A DNA stretch of 64,000 bases from Aestuariimicrobium sp. p3-SID1156 (GTDB taxonomy: Bacteria > Actinomycetota > Actinomycetes > Propionibacteriales > Propionibacteriaceae), in NCBI RefSeq assembly GCF_025144225.1, contig NZ_JALXXB010000008.1, forward strand, positions 1 to 64,000, read 5' to 3'. Below, in pieces: positions 1 through 7,895 of this stretch. Every line of letters starts with the position of its first letter. The first letter of the stretch is position 1. The position numbers and the translations under genes are program-made. The notes beneath the pieces were generated by a model. The model saw nothing but the letters and a program-made list of their open reading frames with translations, was not told the origin of the DNA and made no database searches.

Positions 1-186
1 GGTCGAGCAGATCACCTTGCGGATCTCGACGTCGTAGTCCAGGAACGGGATGAACTCCGCCCAGGCGTTCTCCCACAGCCGCACGATCGCCGGGTAGGGC
101 TTGCCCCATTTCTCGGCGAACTCCTCGAACCGGTCCCTGGCCGCGGCCGCGGTCGGGGCGGTGTAGATCGGGCGCACGTCGGGGCT
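1..186 (-). pseudogene. IS256-family transposase, 3' fragment (cut off by the IS3 element and by the window edge)
   Basis: The minus-strand frame reads DVRPIYTAP, then EEFAEKWGKPYPAIVRLW, then DYDVEIRKVICST. It aligns closely with the C-terminal third of the IS256 (Mutator-type) transposase at 6399-7737, so it is a second, diverged IS256 copy. Reading from the transposase 5' side, the match begins exactly where the left inverted repeat of the IS3 element ends it, and it runs off the window start. The catalytic core upstream is missing here, so this piece cannot be active by itself. It is useful as a frame reference because it lacks the one-base insertion that breaks the copy at 6399-7737. Confidence 0.85.
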
Positions 187-250
187 TGACCCCGGTTCTT
201 GGACACGCTGAATCCAGCACCTGCTGGGGAAGCGAGATGATCCAGGAATC

Positions 251-619
251 ATGGCCAGGAAGAACTACTCCGAGGAGTTCCGTCGTCAGGCCGTCGACTT
301 GTACGAGTCCACCCCGGGCGCCACGGTCCGCGGCATCGCCGAGGATCCCGGCATCGTGCGCGGCACGCTGCGGCACTGGCTCGAGGTCTACGGGACCGGT
401 AAGAAGACCGCCGCTGACGGGACATTGACCTCCAGCCCACTGCAGTCCAAGCCGTCGCCGACAAGCCCTACGGGTCCCGCCGGTGAGACGCCTGAGCAGA
501 AGATCGCCCGGCTCGAGGCCCGGGTCAACGACCTCGAGGTCGAGACGACGAAGCTGACCACCGAGCGGGAGATCCTCCAGCGGGCGGCCAAGTATTTCGC
601 TGGGGAGACGGGCTGGTGA
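251..619 (+). CDS. IS3-family transposase OrfA (HTH protein)
   Basis: This 122-residue protein starts with MARKNYSEEFRRQAVDLY, the usual opening of IS3/IS911-type OrfA helix-turn-helix domains that bind the terminal repeats. The C-terminal third (about residues 80-115) is a leucine-zipper-like helix (KIARLEARVNDLEVETTKL) expected to mediate multimerisation. The stop TGA at 617-619 overlaps the GTG start of orfB, which lies in the -1 frame relative to orfA. Translational coupling at the GTGA overlap is therefore the simplest way to make OrfB; I see no A-rich slippery heptamer for a programmed frameshift. Confidence 0.9.
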   Translation: MARKNYSEEFRRQAVDLYESTPGATVRGIAEDPGIVRGTLRHWLEVYGTGKKTAADGTLTSSPLQSKPSPTSPTGPAGETPEQKIARLEARVNDLEVETTKLTTEREILQRAAKYFAGETGW

Positions 620-1524
620 GTCGCTTCCAGTTCGTCGCCGACAACTCCGCCACCTTCGAGGTGAAGCGACTGTGTGAGCTCGTCGAGATCGAGCGCTCGT
701 CCTACTACGCCTGGCTCAAGGCTGCCCCGGCCCGCGAAGCCAGAGCAGCTGACGACGCAGCGCTGGCTGAGCGGATCAGAGCGGTCCATGCCGAGGACAA
801 CACCCAGGGCGCGCCGCGGATCACCGCCGAGCTCAACGCTCAACTCGGCGACAGCGCGGCTGCCGGTGAGCGGGTCAACCACAAGCGCGTCGCCAGGGTG
901 ATGCGGCTGCAAGGAATCCGGGGCTATGTGAAGAAGCGGCGGGTGCGGACCACGATCCCCGAACCGTCTGGCCAGAAGTACCCCGACCTGCTCAAGCGCG
1001 ACTTCACCGCCCCGGCGCCAGGGCTGCGCTACGTCGGCGACATCACCTATCTGCCGATCGCCGACGGCACGAACCTCTACCTGGCGACCGTGATCGACTG
1101 CTACAGCCGTCGGCTTGTCGGGTGGGCCATCGCTGACCACATGCGTACCGAGCTCGTCGAGGACGCGTTGAAGGCCGCCGCCGCAACCCGGGGCACCCTC
1201 GAGGGCAGCGTATTTCACAGCGACCACGGGTCGGTCTACTGCTCGAAGGACTACGCCCAGCTCTGCAAGAAGTTCGGCGTGACCCAGTCCATGGGCGCCG
1301 TCGGGTCCAGCGCGGACAACGCGTTGGCCGAGTCGTTCAACGCCACCATGAAGCGCGAGGTTCTCCAAGACGCCGCCTGCTGGAGCAACGAACTGGTCTG
1401 CCGCCGGCAGGTCTTCAGGTGGCTCGTCCGCTACAACACCAAGCGACGCCATTCGTGGTGCCGCTACGTCCCGCCGGTCCTCTACGAGGCCGGCAACACC
1501 GCTACGCTGCCGACGGCTGCGTAA
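616..1524 (+). CDS. IS3-family transposase OrfB (DDE integrase core)
   Basis: This 302-residue protein has the rve integrase fold of IS3 transposases. The DDE triad is visible: the first Asp in VGDITYLP (about residue 140), the second in HSDHGSVYCS (about 198), and the Glu in NALAESFNATMKRE (about 240). The N-terminal HTH_21 region contains SYYAWLKA. It starts with GTG and overlaps orfA by 4 nt. Length and motifs are normal for a functional copy, and no frameshift or stop is seen. It most likely catalyses transposition of this element together with OrfA. Confidence 0.92.
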   Translation: MSRFQFVADNSATFEVKRLCELVEIERSSYYAWLKAAPAREARAADDAALAERIRAVHAEDNTQGAPRITAELNAQLGDSAAAGERVNHKRVARVMRLQGIRGYVKKRRVRTTIPEPSGQKYPDLLKRDFTAPAPGLRYVGDITYLPIADGTNLYLATVIDCYSRRLVGWAIADHMRTELVEDALKAAAATRGTLEGSVFHSDHGSVYCSKDYAQLCKKFGVTQSMGAVGSSADNALAESFNATMKREVLQDAACWSNELVCRRQVFRWLVRYNTKRRHSWCRYVPPVLYEAGNTATLPTAA

Positions 1525-1553
1525 TCACACCCCGTGTCCAAGATCCGGGGGTA

Positions 1554-2705
1554 GGGCCCTTGCGCGGTGCCGTCTACTACACCGACGGTCAGCTCGAGGA
1601 CGACGCCCGCCTCGTGATCGCGCTGGCCCGCACCGCCGCGGCGCACGGCGCGGACGTCCTCACCCGGTGCGCCGCGACCGACCTGCGTGAGGACCGACTC
1701 ACCCTCACGGACGAGACGACGGGCGAGAGCGTCGAGGCTCGGGGCACGGTCGTCTCGGCGACCGGCGTGTGGGCCGGTGAACACGACCCGTCGTTGCGGA
1801 TCTCGCCGAGCCGCGGATCCCACCTGGTCGTGCGGGCCGAGGCGCTCGGGTGTCCCAGCGCCGTGTTCACCGCGCCGGTGCCGGGTCACTTCGGCCGGTT
1901 CGTGTTCGCTCTGCCACAGAGCGACGGCCTCGTGCTCGTCGGCCTCACCGACGACGCCGCTCCCGGGGTCGACGGCATCGCTCCGCCGGTGCCGGAATCC
2001 GACGAGGACTTCCTCCTCGCCACGATCAACCGCGCGCTGGAGCGCCCCCTGACCAGGCAGGACGTGGTGGGCCGGTTCGCCGGGCTGCGGCCGTTGGTGC
2101 TGCCGACTCCGTCGGGCGGGTCGACGGGAGGGACGAAGAGGCGGATCGGGAGGCACGGGTTCGGGGAGAGGCGCGAGCACGGCGCGTCGGGGGATCTGTC
2201 GGAGGGCGCGGAGCGCGCACTCGTCGAGGCGGGCGCGACCGCCGACGTGTCCCGACGGCACCTGCTCATCGACGAACCTGGCCGGCCCCTGACGATCGCC
2301 GGGGGCAAGCTCACGACCTATCGCACGATGGCCGAGGACGCCGTGGACGCCGCCTGCCGTCGTCTCGGGACGGACCGGGAGTGCCGGACGAGGACGCTCC
2401 CGCTCGTGGGCGCGGCGCCGCGGGAGGTGCTGGCCCGTCTCGAGGAACCGACCCGTCTCGTGCGCCGTTACGGCACCGAGGCCGGTCGTGTCGCGGAGTT
2501 GGGCCGTCGGTACCCCCGGTTCGCGGGCCCCGTCGCCGAGGGCGTCGCCTACACCGGTGCGGAGATGCTCTTCGGCGTGCTGGCGGAGGGCGCCCTCACG
2601 GTGGAGGACCTCGTCGAACGCCGCACCCGCACCTCCTTCGTCGAGTCCGCCGTCCCCGCCGCGCGCGAGGTCGCCGCCCAGGTCCTGGAACTCGCGACCA
2701 CCTGA
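1554..2705 (+). pseudogene. glpD: Glycerol-3-phosphate dehydrogenase GlpD, 5'-truncated by the IS3 element
   Basis: Directly after the IS3 right end the frame reads GPLRGAVYYTDGQLEDDARL, which is internal GlpD sequence. It continues through the FAD-domain return (VVSATGVWAG, PSRGSHLVV), a GGKLTTYRTMAEDAVD segment typical of GlpD, and the C-terminal cap. About 383 residues remain against a usual 530-580 in actinobacteria. The first 150 or so residues with the GxGxxG FAD-binding motif are missing. A continuous open frame extends back into the IS, but it has no GlpD N-terminus. The enzyme (FAD-dependent oxidation of glycerol 3-phosphate at the membrane) should be inactive. Confidence 0.88.
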
Positions 2706-2852
2706 CCCCCGCCCCCCGGATGACGTCATCGGGAAAGGGGGAGAGGAGGAAGGGGCAGGGGGGCCATCGACACGGCTGAGCGCGTCGAGCGCGTGCTCGC
2801 CCTCGTGAGGTCCGAGGGCGCGGACGGCCCCAGAGCCACGGCGTTCCGACTC

Positions 2853-2887
2853 GAGAGGCCCCCTCCCGGGTTGGGAGGGGGCCTCTC
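2853..2887. terminator. Strong bidirectional hairpin terminator between glpD remnant and the DyP operon
   Basis: Perfect 15-bp inverted repeat, GAGAGGCCCCCTCCC with its complement at 2873-2887, around a 5-nt loop (GGGTT). It lies between the plus-strand glpD remnant and the end of the minus-strand peroxidase gene, as expected for a shared terminator of convergent units. There is no long T-run. The rest of 2706-2942 has no supportable gene. Confidence 0.8.
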
Positions 2888-2942
2888 GCTCATCGCCGGT
2901 GCGGACGACCGGGCGAGCGCCGGTCTCGATCCGCCGGCCTGG

Positions 2943-4328
2943 TCAGCTCTCCCAGCCCGCGTCGGCGATCCAGCGGAGGGCGGTGAGGGAGGGCATGAAC
3001 ATGTATTCGCCGCCGCGGAGGCGGTTGAACGTGGTCACGCCGTCGACGCGCTTGCGGACGGGGCGGTCGGGGATGGTGAACCGGCCCGGTTCCTCGTGGA
3101 GTCCGACGACGGGGTCGCGTTCGGTGCCGAGGTCGACGAAGTTGCCGCGGTTGATCCACTCCTGCTGGAGGAACTCGACCGTGTCGTAGGCGCGGGCGCT
3201 GATGAAGATGAAGAACAGGCCGCGCTCGTCGTCCTTGTCGTCGGCGGCGGTGAGGTCGGGGTCCCATTCGGGGCCGAACGTCGAGGAGCGGCGGATGATC
3301 CGGTGGATGTTCTCGTCCGTGAGGATCGTCAGCTCGCTGCCGCGCGGGTTCATGCGGCGCACGTGCGCCGAGTGGGGGCACATGAGGCCGCGGCGGTCGT
3401 CGGAGTAGTCGAAGTCGTCGTTGCGGGACTGATCCATGCCGAGGTCGACATCGTCCTTCTCGGGGGAGAGGACGAGCGGCGCCCCCGACCGCCACCGGCC
3501 GACGAGCTTCGCGCCGAGGGCGTCGCGGGACTCCTGCGTGTCCTCCTCCGCGTGCTCGCGGAGGAAGTCGTTCCAGGCGCCGACACGGCTGTCGTACTTG
3601 CGGAGCACGACGAACGAGCCGTTACGACCCAGCACGTCCGGCGAGGGCATGGCGACGGGCGAACCCGTCTCGCTGTCCTCCCCGAGGATGAACTCGCCCG
3701 CCGCGATGGCCCGCTCCTGCCCCGGGAGGGCGTCGACGCCGGCGCCCGCGACGAGCGGCTGGCTGAGCGAGTCGTGGTAGCCGAACGGGTTGGCCGCATC
3801 CGGCGCCCCGAACGCGTGCGTGCCGAGCAGGGTGACCCCGTCGATCTCCTCCAGGTACCCCAGAGCCTTCTCCACGGCGTCCGCCAGGGACTCCTCCGAG
3901 TCGGCGTAGATCGTCACTGCGACGTGCAGGGAGTCGTCCTTGTAGAACTCCTCCCACGTCTCCGGGGCGTTCTCGCCCGTGTCCATGAGCTGGCCCGCGC
4001 GGGCCGCCATACCCTGGCGGAACGGCAGCGGGAAACTCGCGAGGGACTCCTCCGGCAGGCCCATCGCCTTGAGGCCGGCGTGGCTGATCGCCACCCCCGT
4101 CCACGCGTGCATGTCCGCGGTCCAGTCCTGCGCCGAGGGGACGTACTCGACGAGCCGCCCCAGCAGGGCACGACCCCCCTCGGGGGTGTCGACCCGCAAC
4201 CCCGCGTGGATCCCGACGTAGGGCTCGGGCCGCGACCGCAGGATGAGGGACTGGATGTCGTCGAGCTGCAGCGTGACGCTCTCCCGACGGAACCGCTTGC
4301 GCAGCTCCCTGAGGTGCTCGAACGGCAT
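2943..4328 (-). CDS. DyP-type peroxidase-like haem protein
   Basis: This 461-residue protein carries the C-terminal DyP signatures. CPHSAHVRRMNPRG matches the HxxxxNPR box that holds the proximal haem His; IIRRSSTFGPEWDP follows, and GLFFIFISARAYDTVEFLQQEWIN matches the usual closing strand and helix. The distal motif is FGYHDSLSQP, keeping the catalytic Asp of the GxxDG motif but with Ser in place of the second Gly. No signal peptide is seen, so it is probably cytoplasmic. Start ATG 4328 overlaps the stop of the upstream gene (ATGA), so translation is coupled. It probably reduces peroxides with a haem cofactor; the natural substrate is unknown. It is the last gene of a three-gene operon with a catalase-like protein. 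Confidence 0.85.
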   Translation of the reverse strand: MPFEHLRELRKRFRRESVTLQLDDIQSLILRSRPEPYVGIHAGLRVDTPEGGRALLGRLVEYVPSAQDWTADMHAWTGVAISHAGLKAMGLPEESLASFPLPFRQGMAARAGQLMDTGENAPETWEEFYKDDSLHVAVTIYADSEESLADAVEKALGYLEEIDGVTLLGTHAFGAPDAANPFGYHDSLSQPLVAGAGVDALPGQERAIAAGEFILGEDSETGSPVAMPSPDVLGRNGSFVVLRKYDSRVGAWNDFLREHAEEDTQESRDALGAKLVGRWRSGAPLVLSPEKDDVDLGMDQSRNDDFDYSDDRRGLMCPHSAHVRRMNPRGSELTILTDENIHRIIRRSSTFGPEWDPDLTAADDKDDERGLFFIFISARAYDTVEFLQQEWINRGNFVDLGTERDPVVGLHEEPGRFTIPDRPVRKRVDGVTTFNRLRGGEYMFMPSLTALRWIADAGWES

Positions 4329-5044
4329 CAGTAGTCCACCCCCTGCGGCGTCGCCACCGCGTCCGACAGCGCCGATAGGGCCTCCCGGGTCGTCGCGTCC
4401 ATCGCGGTGTTCGCCGCCATCGCGTCGAAGAACGTGTCCAGGGCCTGCTCCATGCGCTGGTACCGGCGCACGTCCACGACCGTCACCTGCGGGTTCGCGA
4501 CGAACCACGCGGCGGCGTCGATCTGGTGGTCGGCGATGAAGTCCTTGACCTTCGGGGAGTCGATCCCCGGCCAGCCCTCGACGTTGGCGAACAACAGGTC
4601 CATGAGCTCGGGGATCTTCGTCGCGAAGTCGTCGATGTAGGTGTCCCAGTCGCCGTCGTAGGCCGTGGCGAACAGCACACGCGTGTCGTCGTCGAGGAAC
4701 ACGAACCGCATGTTGTGCAGCGTCGAGACGCGCTTGGCGCCGTCGAAGTCGCCGCCGGTGAGGCCGAAGATGCGGCGCAGCCGGTCGGCGCCGCCGGGCC
4801 TGAGGTCGGCGATGGCGGTCAGCTCGGACACGTTGCCGGAGCGGGCACCGGCCCGGCCGGCCGACTCGTACGTGCCCTCGTGGAGCGGGTTCTTGTCGGT
4901 GAGCAGGGAGTTGATCGCGATCTGGGAGATCGTCGGCGCGTCGGCCGCGACCTCCTTGACCACGCGGCGGAACTCCTCCATGCGGCTCTCCTCCGAGAGG
5001 CGCGGGTCGATGCGGGTCTGTTCGGACGTCAGCTTCTCGTTCAT
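4328..5044 (-). CDS. Conserved protein of unknown function between catalase-like and DyP genes
   Basis: This 238-residue soluble protein belongs to no family I recognise with confidence. The N-terminal 60 residues are charged and helical. The centre (about 95-160) reads NMRFVFLDDDTRVLFATAYDGDWDTYIDDF, a beta-strand pattern resembling dimeric alpha/beta-barrel proteins; a conserved FANVEGWPG follows. No Cys, signal peptide or membrane segment stands out. ATG 5044 is chosen because GGAGG (5050-5054) lies 5 nt upstream; an in-frame ATG at 5056 would contain that site. It overlaps the DyP start by ATGA and sits 24 nt after the catalase-like gene, so it probably works with the two haem enzymes as a partner or a haem-handling protein. 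Confidence 0.75.
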   Translation of the reverse strand: MNEKLTSEQTRIDPRLSEESRMEEFRRVVKEVAADAPTISQIAINSLLTDKNPLHEGTYESAGRAGARSGNVSELTAIADLRPGGADRLRRIFGLTGGDFDGAKRVSTLHNMRFVFLDDDTRVLFATAYDGDWDTYIDDFATKIPELMDLLFANVEGWPGIDSPKVKDFIADHQIDAAAWFVANPQVTVVDVRRYQRMEQALDTFFDAMAANTAMDATTREALSALSDAVATPQGVDY

Positions 5045-5068
5045 GGGGTCCTCCAAGGGGGTGAGGGG

Positions 5069-6148
5069 TCAGGCGGTGAGGTCGGCGAGGGAGTCCGGCT
5101 CCCGGCGGGCCACGGCGTTGAGGTCGTGCCGCTGCCGCGAGGACGACTCGTAGGCGAGCTTGCGGACGCGCATGATCGAGCCGAGCGGCCGGTGCGCCTC
5201 GACGCCGTTCCACGGGTTGAACGCGAGCCGGTCGTCACCGGCGACGCGACGTTCGGGGGTGAACACGTCCTGCCGGTCGAACCGGACCGTCGCGACCACG
5301 CGGAACGGGGACTCGTCCTCGTCCCAGAGCACGGCGGCGTCCTCGACGGGCATGGTCTTCAGGTCGGTGCACAGCTGCGCCCGCAGCTCGTACGTCGCGC
5401 CCTTGGTCATGAAGTGGCGGACGACCGCGGTACGCATCGCGTCGAAGTCGTCGCCGACGTCGACGCCGGTGAGCTCGGCGACCTCCCCGGTCGGCGCGAG
5501 GGACATCTTGGCGACGTGGTCGCCGTAACGGATCGCGGCCTGGGTGTAGAAGGTCTCACCGAGCATGTGGGAGTAGTCGTTCGCGAGGCCCTGGACGGTC
5601 GCGCCGGGGGTGCGACCGAGTTTCTCGGTGATCGAGGCGATGCCCCGGGCGGCGGCGGAGACCGCCTTCTGCGCGGCGGCCGGGTTGCTCGCGTTCTTCT
5701 CGAGGATGTCGAGCATGTCCTCGTACTTGGTCACGGTGCCGAACGCGAGCGTCGGGAAGTTCACCATGAGGAAGTCCTGGTTGGCGCCACCGAGGTCGGG
5801 GGACAGGCGCTCGCCCTCCACGCCGATGATCTTGAGCGCGAAACCCCGCGGGGCAGGGATCTCGTCGGAGTGGATGTCGCCGGGTGCCGACGAGAGGCGG
5901 GCGACGACCTCGTGGGTGCCGGGGGTGGCGAAGATGCCCTGCGCGAGCTCGTGCGGCAGGTCGTCGTGGACGGTGAGTTGCCCGGTGATGATCGCGTGGC
6001 TCTTGGCGTGCGCGTCGCGGTGGGCGTGGCGGTGACGGTCGGCGTTCTCCGCCTGGGTGGCGGCCATTCGTTCGACGATTCGCTGGGAGATCTCGGCCTC
6101 GTTCTCGACGGGGACCTCGACGTCATCGTGGTAGCGGATGGGGTTCAT
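5069..6148 (-). CDS. Small catalase-family haem protein (SrpA/catalase-like)
   Basis: This 359-residue protein is shorter than classical catalases (about 480 or more) but keeps the core. The distal His lies in RDAHAKS (His47), and ARLSSAPGD plus PRGFALKI match the catalase RFSTV and DPRGFAVKF blocks. The proximal segment MRVRKLAYESSSRQR gives the R-x3-Y pattern of the haem Tyr ligand. No signal peptide is seen. Start ATG 6148 has GGAGG 8-12 nt upstream; the open frame extends further back but without a ribosome site. Relatives act as catalases, peroxidases or fatty-acid hydroperoxide-converting enzymes. As first gene of an operon with a DyP peroxidase it probably handles H2O2 or organic peroxides. 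Confidence 0.85.
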   Translation of the reverse strand: MNPIRYHDDVEVPVENEAEISQRIVERMAATQAENADRHRHAHRDAHAKSHAIITGQLTVHDDLPHELAQGIFATPGTHEVVARLSSAPGDIHSDEIPAPRGFALKIIGVEGERLSPDLGGANQDFLMVNFPTLAFGTVTKYEDMLDILEKNASNPAAAQKAVSAAARGIASITEKLGRTPGATVQGLANDYSHMLGETFYTQAAIRYGDHVAKMSLAPTGEVAELTGVDVGDDFDAMRTAVVRHFMTKGATYELRAQLCTDLKTMPVEDAAVLWDEDESPFRVVATVRFDRQDVFTPERRVAGDDRLAFNPWNGVEAHRPLGSIMRVRKLAYESSSRQRHDLNAVARREPDSLADLTA

Positions 6149-6167
6149 CGGTATGCCTCCTCGACAT

Positions 6168-6218
6168 CGTGACAACAATATTGTACTGGACTCAATTTGG
6201 CTCAAAGTTGAAGAGCCG
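6168..6218 (-). promoter_or_regulatory. Candidate promoter and palindromic operator of the catalase-like/DyP operon
   Basis: This AT-rich patch sits just upstream of the catalase-like gene. It contains the palindrome ACAATATTGT at 6174-6183. On the minus strand there are two close repeats, TTGAGCC and TTGAGTCC; TTGAGC followed 16 nt later by CAATAT is a plausible -35/-10 pair, with the palindrome covering the -10. A repressor binding there would block the promoter. No regulator gene is adjacent, so its identity is open. The rest of the 6149-6383 gap shows no gene. Confidence 0.4.
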
Positions 6219-6383
6219 ACATTCTGCAAGTAGGAATCCGCCCCACGATGGGTGGTTCCAAGTTCCCGAACAGGGACACCGCTCGACCAGTCACAGGCCT
6301 GCGAGGACCCTCCACTGTTCAGAGATCACATTGTGTCTCGGTAAGTGATGCCCGGCCTCTCGCAGGCCCACTCCCAAGCTAAA

Positions 6384-7775
6384 TGTAAGTGGCGGTTTCT
6401 ACTGGTGGGTGCTGGCCGCGGGCATGCGGTCAGCGAAGGTGGTGGCGAACGCGTTCAACGCTGGCTTCCAGCGCATGCCCCATCTGGTTTGTCCGGTGCC
6501 CTTGGGGTCCAACGATCTCACGGTCAGGTAGAGCGTCTTCAACGCGGCCTGCTCGTTGGGGAAGTGACCGCGGGCCCGCACTGCCCTGCGGAAGCGGGCA
6601 TTGAGTGACTCGATCGCGTTCGTGGAGCAGAGGACCTTGCGGATCTCGACGTCGTAGTCTAGGAAGGGGGACGAACTCGGTCCAGGCGTTGCGCCAGAGC
6701 CTGATCATGGCTGGGTAGGCCTTGCCCCATTTCTCGGCGAACTCCGCGAACGCCCGCTCAGCAGCCTCCGGGGTGGGGGCCTCGTAAACGGGCCTGAGGT
6801 TGACGGCGATCTCGGGCCAGTGTCGCTTCGACGCGTAGCCGAAGCTGTTGCGCAGCAAGTGGATCAAACACGTCTGGACCTTCGCGGCCGGGAAGACCTG
6901 CCCGATCGAGTCGGGCAGGCCCTTCAACCCGTCGCAGACGACGAAGAACACGTCCTTGACCCCACGGTTCTTCAACTCGGTCAGGCAGGCGAACCAGAAC
7001 TTCGCCGACTCACCGTCCCCGTTGCCGGGCCAGATCCCCAGAATGTCCTTGTGACCCTCCAGGTCGACACCGATCGCGGCGTAGTAGGGCTGGTTACGAA
7101 CCTGCCCATCCCGCACTTTGATCACGATCGCGTCGATGAAGATCGCGGCGTAGATCGGCTCCAACGGCCGGCTCATCCACCCGTTCATCTCGTCCACGAC
7201 GCGGTCGGTGATCCGGCTGATCGTGTCCTTCGACACGCTGGTGCCGTAGACCTCGGCGAAGTGGGCAGCGATCTCACCGGTCGTCAGCCCTTTCGCGAAC
7301 AAGGACAAGACCATCTGGTCCATGTCCGACAAACGGCGTTGGCGCTTCTTCACCAACCGCGGCTCGAACGTGCCGTTGCGATCCCGCGGCACCTGGATCT
7401 CGACCGCGCCGACGTTGTCAGTGATCACCGTCTTCGACCTCGTGCCATTGCGGGAATTGCCCGTGCCTCGCCCGATGGGGTCGTGCTTGTCATAGCCCAG
7501 GTGCTCGTTGAGTTCCTCATCGAGTGCTGCTTCGACGATTTGCCCGGTCAACGCCTTCAACAGGCCATCGGGGCCGGTCAGGGCGATACCAGCGTCCTTG
7601 GCCTGTCGCACCATCTGCGCGATCGCTTCACGCTGGGCCTTCTCGAGCTCGGCCGGCTCTAGTGGTCGTTCGCTCACGCCGTCCAGTCTGGCCGATTCCA
7701 CGGCCGACGAGCTGCTGGTTGTTGTCTCGGTCATCATGACTCCTCCTGCCCCGCAGGGCGATGGAGCCACTTACA
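6384..7775 (-). mobile_element. IS256-family insertion sequence with a frameshifted transposase
   Basis: The element carries one transposase gene and is bounded by the inverted decamer TGTAAGTGGC at 6384-6393 and its complement at 7766-7775. The outer parts of the ends match poorly, so the exact borders are uncertain by several bases. It lies between the peroxide operon and the methyltransferase gene. The transposase is interrupted by a single extra base, so this copy is probably immobile unless helped in trans. Confidence 0.8.
6399..7737 (-). pseudogene. IS256-family (Mutator) transposase, frameshifted
   Basis: From ATG 7737 (AGGAGG just upstream) the frame encodes MMTETTTS and a normal IS256 transposase with the first two catalytic Asp residues (AAIFIDAIVIKV and FFVVCDGLKGLP). 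At 6666-6670 there is a run of five G on the plus strand where the related copy at 1-186 implies one base fewer. The frame then leaves the family sequence, and the C-terminal part with the third catalytic residue (NAIES) continues in another frame to TAG at 6399. The D, D and E residues therefore lie in different frames. A homopolymer sequencing error is an alternative explanation. Confidence 0.85.
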
Positions 7776-7840
7776 CCGTTTCTAGGACAGTCCCTATAGC
7801 CGCGCGGTGGTCCGACAGCGCCGGATCAATCGACCGACTC

Positions 7841-7865
7841 TCGGCAGATCAGCCCTGTCACGCAC
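7841..7865. repeat. 25-bp repeat, copy 1 (TCGGCAG-N10-TCACGCAC)
   Basis: First of three 25-bp copies with fixed ends TCGGCAG and TCACGCAC and a variable 10-bp middle. It lies just downstream of the methyltransferase gene. The preceding bases CAATCGACCGAC are shared with copy 2, extending that match to about 20 of 22 bases. Confidence 0.7.
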
Positions 7866-7895
7866 TTTGCCGGTCGCGGCATTACAGGGCGTTGG

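Larger units (their letters stand above)
187..1553 (+). mobile_element. IS3-family insertion sequence, apparently complete
   Basis: The element is about 1.37 kb with two overlapping transposase frames and imperfect 20-bp terminal inverted repeats at 187-206 and 1534-1553. The shared inner core reads CTTGGACAC, preceded by CCGGTT on the left and CCGGAT on the right; about 17 of 20 positions match. No convincing target duplication is visible (left flank GGGGCT, right flank GGGCCC). On its left is an IS256 remnant and on its right a glpD gene that has lost its 5' part, so the flanks were not originally contiguous. A second IS3 insertion event, or deletion promoted by the element, would explain this. 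Confidence 0.88.

Noticed and set aside
388..1452. Long open frame on the minus strand through the IS3 transposase
   Set aside because: It is antisense to a complete, motif-bearing transposase; high GC produces such shadows.
2793..4334. Plus-strand open frame of over 500 codons opposite the DyP gene
   Set aside because: Composition is repetitive Val/Arg/Ala with no motif, and it lies exactly antisense to the peroxidase.
4329..5213. N-terminal extension of the DyP frame upstream of ATG 4328
   Set aside because: The extension is Arg/Pro-rich low-complexity sequence overlapping two other coding genes; ATG 4328 matches the ATGA coupling.
4526..6172. Plus-strand open frame of about 548 codons opposite the catalase-like gene
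   Set aside because: Antisense shadow of two supported minus-strand genes; no motif or ribosome site.
6296..6368. 10-bp inverted repeat GGCCTGCGAG with its complement, 53 bp apart, beside the IS256 end
   Set aside because: The spacing is too long for a terminator and it does not coincide with the element ends; probably chance.
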